The notes beneath the pieces are model-generated. The model searched no databases, was not told the origin of the DNA, and saw nothing but the letters and a program-made list of their open reading frames with translations. This document shows positions 45,432 through 55,368 of a stretch of 64,000 bases of DNA, in pieces; the first letter of the stretch is position 1; every line of letters begins with the position of its first letter. Origin of the DNA: Blastomussa wellsi. Its lineage: Eukaryota > Cnidaria > Anthozoa > Scleractinia > Plerogyridae. Made by a program: the position numbers and the translations under genes. The DNA lies in contig OX393571.1 in assembly GCA_947652115.1 (NCBI GenBank), positions 17,072,310 through 17,136,309 on the forward strand, in the 5' to 3' direction.

Positions 45432-46988
45432 TCAGGTGATGGGCTCCTTGTAATAGTTATTCATCTTTTCTTCATCTTTGTGGCAAATCCTTGTGACTGT
45501 CCAGTAATTCTGCTTGTCAATGGTTGATTTCCTCTCAATAAACGAATCAACAATCCGCTGTTGAAATGTCCCAGACCCAATGGTCATTAGGTGTGACCCC
45601 CCTATAAGAATATTCATTTCTGTTAGTGCAACAACACCGCTGTCCATTATCAGTGGATCATGTGATCTCGGATTGTATGTTGTAGGTTTAAAACTTTTTG
45701 ATAAAAATCGTTGTATTTGTTTTATTTTGTTGGTCAGTGTAATATTCTGCGCTGTGAACGAGTGTAAGGTATCTGAGCCAAAACGAGTGAAATCCGAAGA
45801 AAGAAAAATGTTCTTGATTTTGTACTGTTGCTTGAGTGTTGAAACTTTTTCGACCAGCTTTTTGAGACATTGAGACAATCTTTCAAAACCATACCACTGA
45901 ATTTGTCTTTCAGAGCGAATATGGATGGAAATGTACTCCCGGCCAATGGAATCTGCGATCTTTTTTGCTGTTGACAAAACGAGTTCACTTGACAACAATG
46001 AGGTTACCAACTTCCGGCTGTTCACATCAACTTCCGGTTTGAAATGGCACCTGTCCTTTCCAAGGCCTCGCCAATGAATTATGGCCACACATTTATCGCC
46101 TTTAATAATTTTGGTTGTAAATAATTTAAGGCTTCTAATTTTCTCGGCATCGATGCAAATTTGCCTTCCGGCTTGAAAATCACCAATTCTGCCAGAAAAA
46201 TTAAGACCGCGGTCGATAAAATTGCATTCACACCAACCAGACGATTTGATGTCTTCCTCAACCTTTTGATTCACAGCTGTCGATATTTTGTACCATTTTC
46301 TCATTTCCTCCTTTGAGCGATCATTGTATATAAAATGTAACAAGGTAGTGTTTGCTACCTTGGATCGACATTCACGCTTGAAAGGTTCCAATTTTACCAT
46401 CTGTGCATAGTGAGACTTCTTGAGCAAATTGTTCATAGATTTTACATCGAAGTAGAGGGAGAGTGGGTAAAATCTTCGGCTTTCCGTACGTAGTTGTCCT
46501 GACCAGCCGTAAGGTAAACCACACATTCTCGAATCTCGCACAAAAGGTTCCACAATTGCACGGCCAATTTGTTTCGCGACCGCAGCGAGCTGTAACAAAT
46601 TTTCTGTGGTCTTCGTAAGCTGTTCGTAGTGGTGTAAAACAAAAAGGAACTTGAGGTTTTGTTTTGCTCCACTAGTGGAATAATTAATGATTGACTGAAC
46701 ACTGGAATTTAAATTGTCCGTTGCTTTCGTTGAAGTGAAGTCTTTCTCATGGTTAGAAAATGTCGAGTATTTTGTCATGGCCGTTCTTGGAAGATTTTCC
46801 AGAGGAAGGAGAACGGCTAACGATTGAAGCTTCTTTTGTATAACGCCAGGTGAAGTTCGGCTACCGTCTTCTTCATCAAGCAGGTGATACATAATAAAAA
46901 TACTCAAAACAACACAGATCTTTATACCAAGCGTAACTCTGCATCTCGACGCAACTGACCTTCGTCTTCGCGAGCCGCACGGCAACAT
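45432..46988 (-). CDS. O-fucosyltransferase-like glycosyltransferase, paralog 2
   Basis: 518 residues from the ATG at 46988 (MLPCGSRRRRSVASR). The open frame extends upstream to 47144, but only with a GTG start, and that part lacks the anchor context. Topology is type II with anchor GIKICVVLSIFIMYHLL and a stem of about 90 residues. The lumenal domain is closely similar to paralog 1 throughout: LKFLFVLHHYEQLTKTTENL, VEPFVRDSRMCGLPYGWSG, CVAIIHWRGLGKDR, YISIHIRSERQIQWYG, FLSSDFTRFGSDTLHSFT and GVVALTEMNILIGGSHLMT. Cys positions are largely shared. The stem and C-terminal tail diverge most. Same strand, 3 kb upstream of paralog 1: a tandem duplicate. No disruption seen. Confidence 0.65.
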   Translation of the reverse strand: MLPCGSRRRRSVASRCRVTLGIKICVVLSIFIMYHLLDEEDGSRTSPGVIQKKLQSLAVLLPLENLPRTAMTKYSTFSNHEKDFTSTKATDNLNSSVQSIINYSTSGAKQNLKFLFVLHHYEQLTKTTENLLQLAAVAKQIGRAIVEPFVRDSRMCGLPYGWSGQLRTESRRFYPLSLYFDVKSMNNLLKKSHYAQMVKLEPFKRECRSKVANTTLLHFIYNDRSKEEMRKWYKISTAVNQKVEEDIKSSGWCECNFIDRGLNFSGRIGDFQAGRQICIDAEKIRSLKLFTTKIIKGDKCVAIIHWRGLGKDRCHFKPEVDVNSRKLVTSLLSSELVLSTAKKIADSIGREYISIHIRSERQIQWYGFERLSQCLKKLVEKVSTLKQQYKIKNIFLSSDFTRFGSDTLHSFTAQNITLTNKIKQIQRFLSKSFKPTTYNPRSHDPLIMDSGVVALTEMNILIGGSHLMTIGSGTFQQRIVDSFIERKSTIDKQNYWTVTRICHKDEEKMNNYYKEPIT

Positions 46989-47144
46989 AATAACACTAAA
47001 ATCGATATAGAATCGGTCTTGTTGGGTTTTAAAGTGACGACAGTCTGGTGGAGCGCTGAAAATGAAGTTTGGATTTTCACCGTTAGCTGCTGAGTAACAT
47101 CCCAGACTTCTGAAACAATTGAATTTCGGTAGCGATGCATTCAC

Positions 47145-48120
47145 GATCCACTCCCTGGAACTACACGTCGATTAGTTTTGACTGGAAGGCTTTGTTTCCG
47201 TTTCGCATGTCAAGGACCTCAGTTATTTTAATCAAATCGCATTTTAATGAACGTTTTTTTTTTTGGCGTTTAGTGTGATCGCCCACCGCTGTTGACAGTT
47301 TGACGGAACGATAACAAATTCTTTTCAAATTTATAAAATATCTTTCTTTTACAGCTGTTTCACACACAAAAACTGACAATTTAAAAATGAAGAGAGGGAG
47401 GAAGAGAGCGCTAACGTGATAATATGAGGGCTTATGTTGGCACCAGTTTTTTGCGTCGCATATTGATTGTCTTATCATCTATTTTAATCTATTATATTGT
47501 TTCCAGTACTGTACAAGAGGGTCTTACAATAGCTTTTTGTTGAGTGCATTCAATAATTCAATTCAAAACTTTTTTTAATTGACCATTATTACTCTCAGTG
47601 ATCTCGAAACAATTAAAATGGTAGTTAGTAACGCTCGATAACGCAACAAGATTGTTGTGACCACCATAAGAATAAATTTTTCAAGTCAGTGAATTTATGA
47701 TACCTTTAGTGCGACTTCCATTTTGTTTAATGTTTGCACGGATTGAAGTTTCAACATTCTGGTTGGTTGTTTGAGAATTTACAGTTGTTTAGAGGTGCGA
47801 ATGTATCTGTCAGGACCAGCTAAGAAATATGGCCCGTTGGTGAAAGCATTAACGAGGTTCCTCTGTAATCTTATTGTGTTTCATTGTCTCAGCTTATAAA
47901 CTTCAATTTCGTGGCAAAAATTGTGCCCACTAAGAAGTCCTATTTTGACCAGTCTACTGATGTGGAGCCATGGAATGTGATGTTGGACAATATAGGATGT
48001 CAGTTGATCGATTATCTGAACTGTTTTCAGACCTTTAACCTGTGTTTCCATCTCATTTTAGTTCTAATATGGCAAACATTCCGGGAACATTTGTTCCAGA
48101 TTGGCAATGAACTGTACACA
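47145..48120. other. Upstream region of paralog 2, with a repeat segment
   Basis: The segment 48002-48080 (CAGTTGATCGATTATCTGAA, CAGACCTTTAACC, CATTTTAGTTCTAATATGGC) recurs at about 54547-54625, so it is an interspersed repeat. No gene is recognised. Confidence 0.5.
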
Positions 48121-48417
48121 AGGGACGGACCATTAGAAAAGTGGCTAGGTGACTGAAAAAAAGTCATGCAAAGAAGAAGTGAAGAAAAAAATCCCTGCAG
48201 AGTGAATTGCACTGTCGGGCTGGCAAATCGTATCCGACTGAAGGAACATTGGGTAGCCATTTTACACAGCAATTTTCTTGATCCTGGTTTAGTCCCTATT
48301 CACCTTATTTTCTTTACAATTTGGAAAACGGACATTTTTCCCTTTCCAGGCTGATACATTTTGTGCGCATACTGGGTTCCAAACACCCTTGTAGGAAAAC
48401 CCTTATGGTCCGTCCCT
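48121..48417. mobile_element. 297-bp MITE with AGGGACGGACCATTA ends
   Basis: The left end AGGGACGGACCATTAG and the right end TTATGGTCCGTCCCT are inverted with one mismatch. The interior lacks coding capacity. No unambiguous target duplication is seen. Confidence 0.75.
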
Positions 48418-48597
48418 AGAGCAGTGCAAACGTACAAGTATCACATGATCAGTAGTCTAGAGGAGGGCGAGGGAGCACTTCCAAATAATTGGCTAATGGA
48501 TTGACTATAATGGGGTTGCATTTTATATAATTTCAATAGAGTTACTAGAATGGTATCCTGCGAAAGCAGACGATTTTAAATCCACTTTCACCCCCGG

Positions 48598-48853
48598 CGG
48601 GGTGTAAATAGAGCCATCAGACCGGACATTATCCCAGTTTCCTTAGCATTTAGCGACTGGGTGTATTTCTGCTCCCCCTGGATGGGATGCTAGACCATTG
48701 CAGGGTTACCCTCAGCATTAAATTAGCCGGTACTCATTTATACACCTGGGTGAAGAGAGGCAATATGAGAAAGAGTAAAGTGTCTTGCCCATCACATTGC
48801 CCCGCTGAGGTTGGACCGTTCGATCCGAAGTCAAGCGCACGAATCGTTAGAAA
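48598..48853 (-). mobile_element. tRNA-derived SINE (copy 4, minus strand)
   Basis: Reverse complement of the 19147 SINE, including part of the tRNA head (GATCGAACGGTCCAACC). The body matches: GGGCAAGACACTTTACTC, CTCTTCACCCAGGTGTATAA, CAATGGTCTAGCATCCCATC and AAACTGGGATAATGTCC. Confidence 0.8.
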
Positions 48854-48859
48854 AACTTT

Positions 48860-50835
48860 TTAAGTCAGGATATTTTCTATCGTCATACGGCGTCAAAATA
48901 CGTGAAAATCACACAAGTGCCAGCTAACGAAAAGAAGTGGATATAACGAAGGAAACCGAATGGCGTCCTTTCCGTCAGAAGGAATAGATAGGCGACGTGA
49001 TTAAGGCGGGATGCTACCGTTTCTACCTGAATGCCGTATTTCCGTCATTTAAAGTGGGTTTAAAGCACATATCTCGTTTGCGTTTCAAGGAATGCCAAAA
49101 CCCTTCATTCATATCACCAGTGAATGTTTTGTAAATTTTTGGATGATTTTTGGGTATATTTGGGAGGAGGGAGTTTTTCTTAAAGGAGGAGGAAAATTTG
49201 GAGAAATATGAAATAGTGAAGAATTTATGCAGTTTAAAAATTCGAATTTGAAGTTTAAAATTAGAATATGCACACCCAAACAGTCCCCTTACCAAGCTGG
49301 TTGCTCTGGGGGTCAACTGTCTGTGGGTGTTTCAAAACTAATTTTCTTCCTTTTATACCTACTCTATATCTCTCAAAATTTCATTAAAATTCAGGTAGAC
49401 CCCCGCCTTAAGCTAACGCAGCAACCGAAAAATCCATTCCGTATGATATCTTATTTGAGTGATTTTCTATCATGCCGCTTATCGGACATGGTCCACCCTG
49501 GGGGTGACAACTCTAAAAAACGCAGTTGAGCACTACTTCATGTGTAAATGCGATAAGTCGTACCGAAGTTTTTGGGGAAATTCTCGAAAATCTCACACTT
49601 CTGAAATTTTAAATACATTACTTAAGGCTTCCATAAAATTTCCAGAGCCTCCCGATTCAATATCTTCAGATTCCCGGAAGAATGTCGTTTTTCCCCCTGT
49701 TGACGCCCCTCGTATGGTCGGAAATTGAGGTAATGAAAGGATACTTTAATGACTTGTACAAGTTATCAAAAAAACACCCATAAAGAGATTATTATAAAGT
49801 TACGTCTAGTTCACTGCAGATTAGCAGCTAACTCAAGTGGTTTGACTACTGAAATGAAATCCCTTTATAAAATGAAATAGCCTGTTTGCTGAGCATTGCA
49901 AACCAAATTTGTTTTCGCCAAACATTAACCCTTAACCGGAAACCTCTTGTCTTATCTGTTTGCTTACCGTCCTGAATCGGTGTTGCAACATTTCGTGATC
50001 ACGAAGGAGCGTTACGGACCCCATTTAGTGAATTTATTAAATTCCTTAAGGTAGAATGTTTTATTTTCACATCCGACCATTGGATTTTCTTTACAAATGT
50101 CAGTTTTACCGAATGAAGTTATAGCAATATATTAGTACGAGGGCCAAATTATATTGAGTGTGACATGTTATGTACGCGAAACATTCGCGTGAGATTTGGG
50201 GTGATAATCTCCTTCAGAGTTCTCTTTCCCAGACCATAAGCCGTCAGATAGTATACCCATCAAAACTGCAAGGCTGGCACTATGACAAAGGACACTTTAA
50301 ACGGGCCGATATTTTGACTAGCACAATTAGTCCTCTTTTAATTCTTCTTCTCTGGCCCTCCTAAGAAAAATCCTGAATCCGCCCCTCTGCCAGCCTTGCA
50401 GTTTTAATTGGTTTTCCTTAACATTACAGTGACACCTGGTACGATCTCTACAAAAGTTGATGCTAACGGACACGTAACTGGTTAAAAGCCTGATGGGAGA
50501 CCGTGCTTAGAACCCAAGGTTTTGTTTTCTGTTTCAAATAATTGGTTGCTGACTAATGGGAACGTGATCCAACTTAACTCAAGCATGTAATAAATATTTT
50601 AATATACTCAGTAGATAACAGTATACTTCTTAAGAAACGATACATCTTGTATTTTCTAACGGAGAAATCCTTCTGTAAAGCCCCCTGTAAGGCCTCATGA
50701 AAATAGCTGATGAAATCGTATTCTTGCTTCATTGTTATGAAGTATGTTGGTATGTTGATTTCTACTTAGTATAACGTATCTTACTGCATTCTTCAATGAT
50801 AATCTCTCCAAGTTCCCGATTCCCTCTATGAGACT
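48860..50835. other. Intergenic, no gene recognised
   Basis: Short frames at 49023-49728 lack motifs. Near 50488-50515 CCTGATGGGAGACCGTG resembles the 3' part of 5S rRNA (box C region), perhaps a 5S-derived SINE remnant. No complete 5S gene is present. Confidence 0.4.
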
Positions 50836-51001
50836 TGCGCGCAGGGAATCATGGTAGTTGTATTCAACTTCGCGCGCAAACTCTCGAAGATGTCGCGCGC
50901 GTGATGAATAAGGGAATCATGGTAGTTGTATAACTTTGCGCGGAAACTCTCGAAGATGTCGCGCCGGGAATGAATACAACTACCATGATTCTCTGCGCCC
51001 A
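50836..51001. mobile_element. GC-rich palindromic MITE with internal direct repeat, 3' of sulfotransferase 1
   Basis: GGGAATCATGGTAGTTGTAT occurs twice in direct orientation (about 50843 and 50914), each followed by AAACTCTCGAAGATGTCGCG. Its inverse, ATACAACTACCATGATTC, closes the element. The outer GCGCGCAG / CTCTGCGCCC pair as ends. Confidence 0.75.
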
Positions 51002-51060
51002 GGTCTAATAGAGTGGATCAAATTTACCCATGTAAGATCAGACTTGGTTGTCGCTATGTT

Positions 51061-52518
51061 TCATGTAACTTTTGTCAACCCTAAAAGATCAAGCGCTTCC
51101 GTGCAGTATTCTTCAATCTTCCGGACTCTTTCCACTGGCGATTCCTGCTGCCATTTGCTAACATTAGCGGTAGAATTTCGGACTGGAGAAAATACATTTT
51201 TGGCCTGCTTAATAATCTCTTCCTTGCTTGGTGAAGTGTTGCGAATAACCCAGTCACGAATGCTATCGGGCATTTCAAACCCAGCAAACTTGTACATAGC
51301 CTTTGTCGTTTCTAGCGGCTTTCCAGCCAGATCTCTGTAATGGACTTCCAGATACTTGTTTTGCCATTGACCTAAGTTGCGCCCGAATTTTATGTTTTCA
51401 GCTAAGTTTGAACAAATTCTTCTTACAGCGTCCGGGAAAAGTGAGTGTTGGTAATCTTTCATCCAACCCAGTTGAATTCTCGAGTTTAAACTCGCTCTGG
51501 GATCGCGTATAAGTTGAATCACTCGGATGTCCGTATCTGGGTTCTCTGAGAATATCATTGGAAGAAACGATGAAATCAAATTTCCCGGTATCCTGGGCTC
51601 ACCAATTTTAACAACGCTGTGATTGTACTTTGTTTGGCATGCTTTGTCAGCATAACTTGGACTACTGGCAAGATCTATGCATTCCCAGTTGGGGCAAAAT
51701 GCCAAAGACTTGAACGGGTTTTTGACATACGCTACACTCCATTGCTGTGTTGCATGCGAAAGAAATTTTGTACCCGCGGCACTCTTGGCGAATTTGCAAC
51801 TCAAAAGTGCTGTAAGTACGTCAAGAACGTTTCTCTTCCAGTTGGGAATCTGTGTACTTTCTTCACTGTTCCATCTACTTGTTACCCACAATGGTTCATA
51901 AACGGTCATCAATTGTGGATCTTCAGAAAACATTTTTGTTGTGAATGTCGTGCCCGAACGGTCAGCGCCGTAGATTAGAAGACTTCGGCGGCGCTCGGGT
52001 TGCTTCGTCGGTTTATTGGTAGATGATTTGGTTTCCAAAACTGTCCGATGAGACTCGGGCGAAGACTGAGTTCCAGAGTCCAGCTTGAGTTTTGAACCTC
52101 CTGAGTCCGGCTTCGATGACGAATCTGGCTGAAGCTTGGGTGACTTAGCACAAACTTCGGGAAAAGATCGGCCTCTCGATCCCGGCTTCGGTCTTGAAGC
52201 TGTTCGAGGCTTGCGTGACTTAGACTGAACTTCAGGCAGTGAACTGATGATCAAATCCGTCTTCGTTTTTGAGTCCGGTTGATCTTTGGATAGCTTTGAA
52301 TGATGAAACTTGGGCGAAGATCGGTCTACCGGGACCGACTTCGGTTTCAAATCTGCTTGGGCTGTTGACGTGACCTGAAACCTGGGACCCAATTTTATCA
52401 TGTTCCTGTTTTGGTAGAGCATTGTCACCGAGGCACAAAGTAAAATTGCAAAGCAAAGCAAATACCAACGGCGACAAAATCGATAGGAAACGCTACTTGG
52501 TAATCCTTTCGTTTTCAT
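51061..52518 (-). CDS. Carbohydrate sulfotransferase (CHST1/3-like), paralog 1
   Basis: 485 residues, single coding exon. Type II anchor: WYLLCFAILLCASVTMLY (residues about 18-35). A Ser/Pro/Lys-rich stem (about 45-175) is made of degenerate repeats (SKSRKPRTASRPKPGSRGRS, SKPDSGGSKLKLDSG). The catalytic domain has the 5'-phosphosulfate loop LLIYGADRSGTTFTTKMF and the 3'-phosphate site VIQLIRDPRASLNSRIQLGW. These two motifs define Golgi Gal/GalNAc/GlcNAc 6-O-sulfotransferases, which move sulfate from PAPS to glycans such as keratan or chondroitin sulfate. A 5' untranslated exon ends near 53717 (donor GTCAGT), placing an intron of about 1.2 kb upstream. A MITE and a tRNA-like element sit in that intron. 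Acceptor specificity cannot be told from sequence. Confidence 0.88.
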   Translation of the reverse strand: MKTKGLPSSVSYRFCRRWYLLCFAILLCASVTMLYQNRNMIKLGPRFQVTSTAQADLKPKSVPVDRSSPKFHHSKLSKDQPDSKTKTDLIISSLPEVQSKSRKPRTASRPKPGSRGRSFPEVCAKSPKLQPDSSSKPDSGGSKLKLDSGTQSSPESHRTVLETKSSTNKPTKQPERRRSLLIYGADRSGTTFTTKMFSEDPQLMTVYEPLWVTSRWNSEESTQIPNWKRNVLDVLTALLSCKFAKSAAGTKFLSHATQQWSVAYVKNPFKSLAFCPNWECIDLASSPSYADKACQTKYNHSVVKIGEPRIPGNLISSFLPMIFSENPDTDIRVIQLIRDPRASLNSRIQLGWMKDYQHSLFPDAVRRICSNLAENIKFGRNLGQWQNKYLEVHYRDLAGKPLETTKAMYKFAGFEMPDSIRDWVIRNTSPSKEEIIKQAKNVFSPVRNSTANVSKWQQESPVERVRKIEEYCTEALDLLGLTKVT

Positions 52519-52616
52519 CTTTCTGTGGTCAAAAGCCTGCTGTACATGAAAACTGAGATTGAGAAAATGAGAAAACTGAGTAGGGCAAGATATTTACCTT
52601 TCATTGACATGTCCTC

Positions 52617-52822
52617 AAATCAGGAACACCGGAACATTCCGAAACACGGAACACCGGAACATCAGAATTTTATTTTTATTAATTAACAAGTAAAGAAGCC
52701 TAAACCATGTATTATACTGTTATGAGACACGACGGGCATTTGAGAACACGAATTAGAAACTTATTGTCATTTGACGGTATTTCTGGTGTTCCGTTGTTCC
52801 GTGTTCCGGGGTGTTCCTGCTT
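52617..52822. mobile_element. MITE with AGGAACACCGGAACA-type inverted ends, in the 5' intron of sulfotransferase 1
   Basis: The left end (CAGGAACACCGGAACATTCC, then CACGGAACACCGGAACATC) is inverted at the right end (GGTGTTCCGTTGTTCCGTG, then GGGGTGTTCCTGC). About 120 bp of AT-rich interior. Absent from the matching intron of paralog 2. Confidence 0.75.
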
Positions 52823-53344
52823 TTAGTACATGCTTGGAGCAGTGTGTTTCAAACTTGGCACCAGAAATGCACATCACAAAAGAAAATAAAAGGACACCTG
52901 TTGTGTCGTTGCCATTGCAACTGCTTTGCCGCTATACCTATTATAATTAAGATTGACACTCCTAGTTTTTGTCTTAACCAAGGATCATCCACTCTCAACA
53001 AGCTAATGAGCAGTGTTAAGACGACATCCGCACCATGTGTGTTTCGAACAGAACCCTCTGTGACGTCGGTCCTACTTCAAAGGGTTGAAAATGGGGATAT
53101 TTGGTTTTTAACAGCAAGAGACTGGAGCCGAGAATGTTGCCACGGCAACAACACAGCAGGTCTCATTTCGTTTCTTTTGTTTCGTTTCATCACTTTCCTC
53201 ATTTGCATAATACTTATGTGCAAATATTTCTAAAACGAAAGAAGATATTTTAAAAGGAAAATTCCATTCTTCTTAATTTTGAACAGCCTTTGAAATAGGC
53301 AGCAAATATTTTGTTTACTTCATAGGCACTTTAAGCAACTGGAA

Positions 53345-53512
53345 TAAAAGAAGCCCTAAAAAATCAGGGCTTCAACAAGATTCGAACCCGTGGCCACCAC
53401 GACACCGGTGTAATTCTCTAACTCGATAACTTGACCTCGTTCCCAATGTGTGGCTTGTTAGAGAATCTCACCGGTATAATCCTGCTGAAGCCCTGATTTT
53501 TTCAGGTTTCTA
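53345..53512 (-). mobile_element. tRNA-like element with B box and flanking inverted repeat
   Basis: Minus strand: CACGGGTTCGAATCTTG is a good pol III B box. It is followed by GAAGCCCTGATTTTTT, whose T run could end pol III transcription. The two ends (CCTAAAAAATCAGGGCTTC and GAAGCCCTGATTTTTTCAGG) are inverted. It lies in the 5' intron of sulfotransferase 1 and is absent from that of paralog 2. Confidence 0.6.
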
Positions 53513-53689
53513 TATTCCAATTGCGTAAATTGGAAATTCACTGCGATGATCATTTCTCACTTTCAGAACATTTTGTGAAAGCATTACTTAACTTAAGCCT
53601 TAACAGCATCACTTGTTGGTTTGTCGTAAAATTGAATTTCAAGTGTGCACCGGCTTGAGTCGAGAATGGATTAACTAAAAAAGTAAACA

Positions 53690-54000
53690 CAACACAGAAA
53701 CAAGAAGGGAGCTTCTTACTGACCTGTTCTGGAGTCGGGATGGTTCTGTATAAAACACACAACGAAGCTTATAAAATTAAAGAGAAGAGGGTGATAACAT
53801 TCTACTGCTGTTATCGGTAACGTATCGGTAATTGATACACTTTTTCGGTGGTGCTAAGGAACTACATCTTGATGCGAAACATTGCTTTACAAATTACATC
53901 CATGCAAACGTTTCAGCATTTATTAACACCTTTTGAGGGGGAGGGGGTGTAACGGGATGAAGGCTATAAGAGAGCAGTGCATATAAAAGAAATAAAACGA
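53690..54000 (-). promoter_or_regulatory. 5' untranslated exon and promoter region of sulfotransferase 1
   Basis: Minus strand: TTTTATACAGAACCATCCCG leads to a donor (ACAG then GTCAGTAAG). The block from here to about 53960 is closely repeated at 57310-57600 upstream of sulfotransferase 2. Shared words include TGTTATCGGTAACGTATCG, GTGGTGCTAAGGAACTACA and GATGCGAAACATTGCTTTAC. Conservation after duplication suggests promoter and first-exon function. Confidence 0.6.
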
Positions 54001-54009
54001 ACTTGATAA

Positions 54010-55360
54010 CGGTTTCCTCGACAGATTCAGTTCACGACTGTGACAGCGTCTGTTTAATATTAGAGAAAACATGAAAAGAGATGGGGGATGGGGCTTACGA
54101 ACTGGTGATGCTACGTTTCCATAGCTATTTTTAATTTTCCAAACCGTTCAAAGAAACTGTTTCCATAGCTCTCTAATTTGTTTCAGTGCGGCCGTTATAC
54201 TTTTATTTTGTTTAAATTTCTTCGCAAGACATCGACGGACTGTGCTAGAATTTTGGGGGAAAAATAGTGTGGAATGAAGAATTTGAATTTGTGGCTTCGT
54301 TACAGTATATTACGATTTTCAGAAGTAGGTCATCTCTAGCAGTTATCAGCGGTTTGAAATACAGACGAGGCTTTGTATTGACCCTTTCGCCTCGTTTCTA
54401 AACCGTTTCTAGCCAAAAAATATTTGACCATAGACAGACAACTGCAATAAAAGCCATTCCACTTGGGTCGTCATTTGTCGACTACGCCAAACTGACGAAA
54501 GTACCAAAGAGGGGCATTTTTGAAATCTTTCAAAATTTTAAGATCCAATGAATGCCAGTTGATTGTCTTAAATGTTTTACAGACCTTTAACCCCCAGTCC
54601 TTTCTCATTTTAGTTCTAATATGGCGCAAATTACTCTGTAGTTTTCAGCGTTAAGTTGTAATTTCACATGTGAAATTACGAAATCGCTATTGCAACGTTT
54701 GGCGCGAAATTTCTCTTTTTCTCCTTTTCTCTTTTTCGCATGACGTCACGGCGGCCATATTGGTGTCCCAAAACAAAGCTACGGTGGCCATATTGGTGTC
54801 CCGATGTACTGGGACATTTAATACCAGTGGTCGTATTAACGGGGTAAAATTTTAAAGGATTATACCGGTTAGGATTTCAGAATATGGCCCTTGGTCGTAT
54901 TAACAGGGTTTTCTTATAAGAAAATGTATGGGTGTTTCGCCGGGACCAAAAAAGTCGACCGTAATGACTAGGTGACCGTTAGGCCGGCTTTCAGTTTCAT
55001 TTCGGTTTCTTACTTGTATGTAACTATCTCCTCCAGTGATAACCTGGGCAAATTACGCCCGCAAAATTTCAAAATTTTTATTCACATCAACAGACGGGAG
55101 TTGCTAATAGAGTGGTTAAGTGTGACGTCACAAATATTTAAATTTTTGAAATTATGGGATTCTTTAAGATCTTCAGAAAGTACATGATGAAGAATGTCCA
55201 CTTGGCAAAATTCAGCATCTTATTTCACATTGGTGGTGAGATATTGACCCGTTCATCCTTCAGTGACTCCATACAAATTCTTGTAATTTTGTCTCTGTTC
55301 TAAACCGGGTCGCGGGTGAATTGTCGCCTGTCGCGGGTCCCTAATCCTAAACATTAACCC
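54010..55360. other. Intergenic between sulfotransferases 1 and 2
   Basis: Contains the repeat shared with 48002 and a tandem GGCCATATTGGTGTCCC pair (about 54753 and 54787). No gene is seen. The 3' UTR of sulfotransferase 2 lies at the right end. Confidence 0.45.
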
Positions 55361-55368
55361 TAACAAGC

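Noticed and set aside
46989..47144. N-terminal extension of glycosyltransferase paralog 2
   Set aside because: It begins with GTG, not ATG. The extension has no counterpart in paralog 1, and the ATG at 46988 puts the anchor helix at the expected place.
49023..49728. Several 60-100-codon frames
   Set aside because: They overlap on opposite strands, with no recognisable domain or start context.
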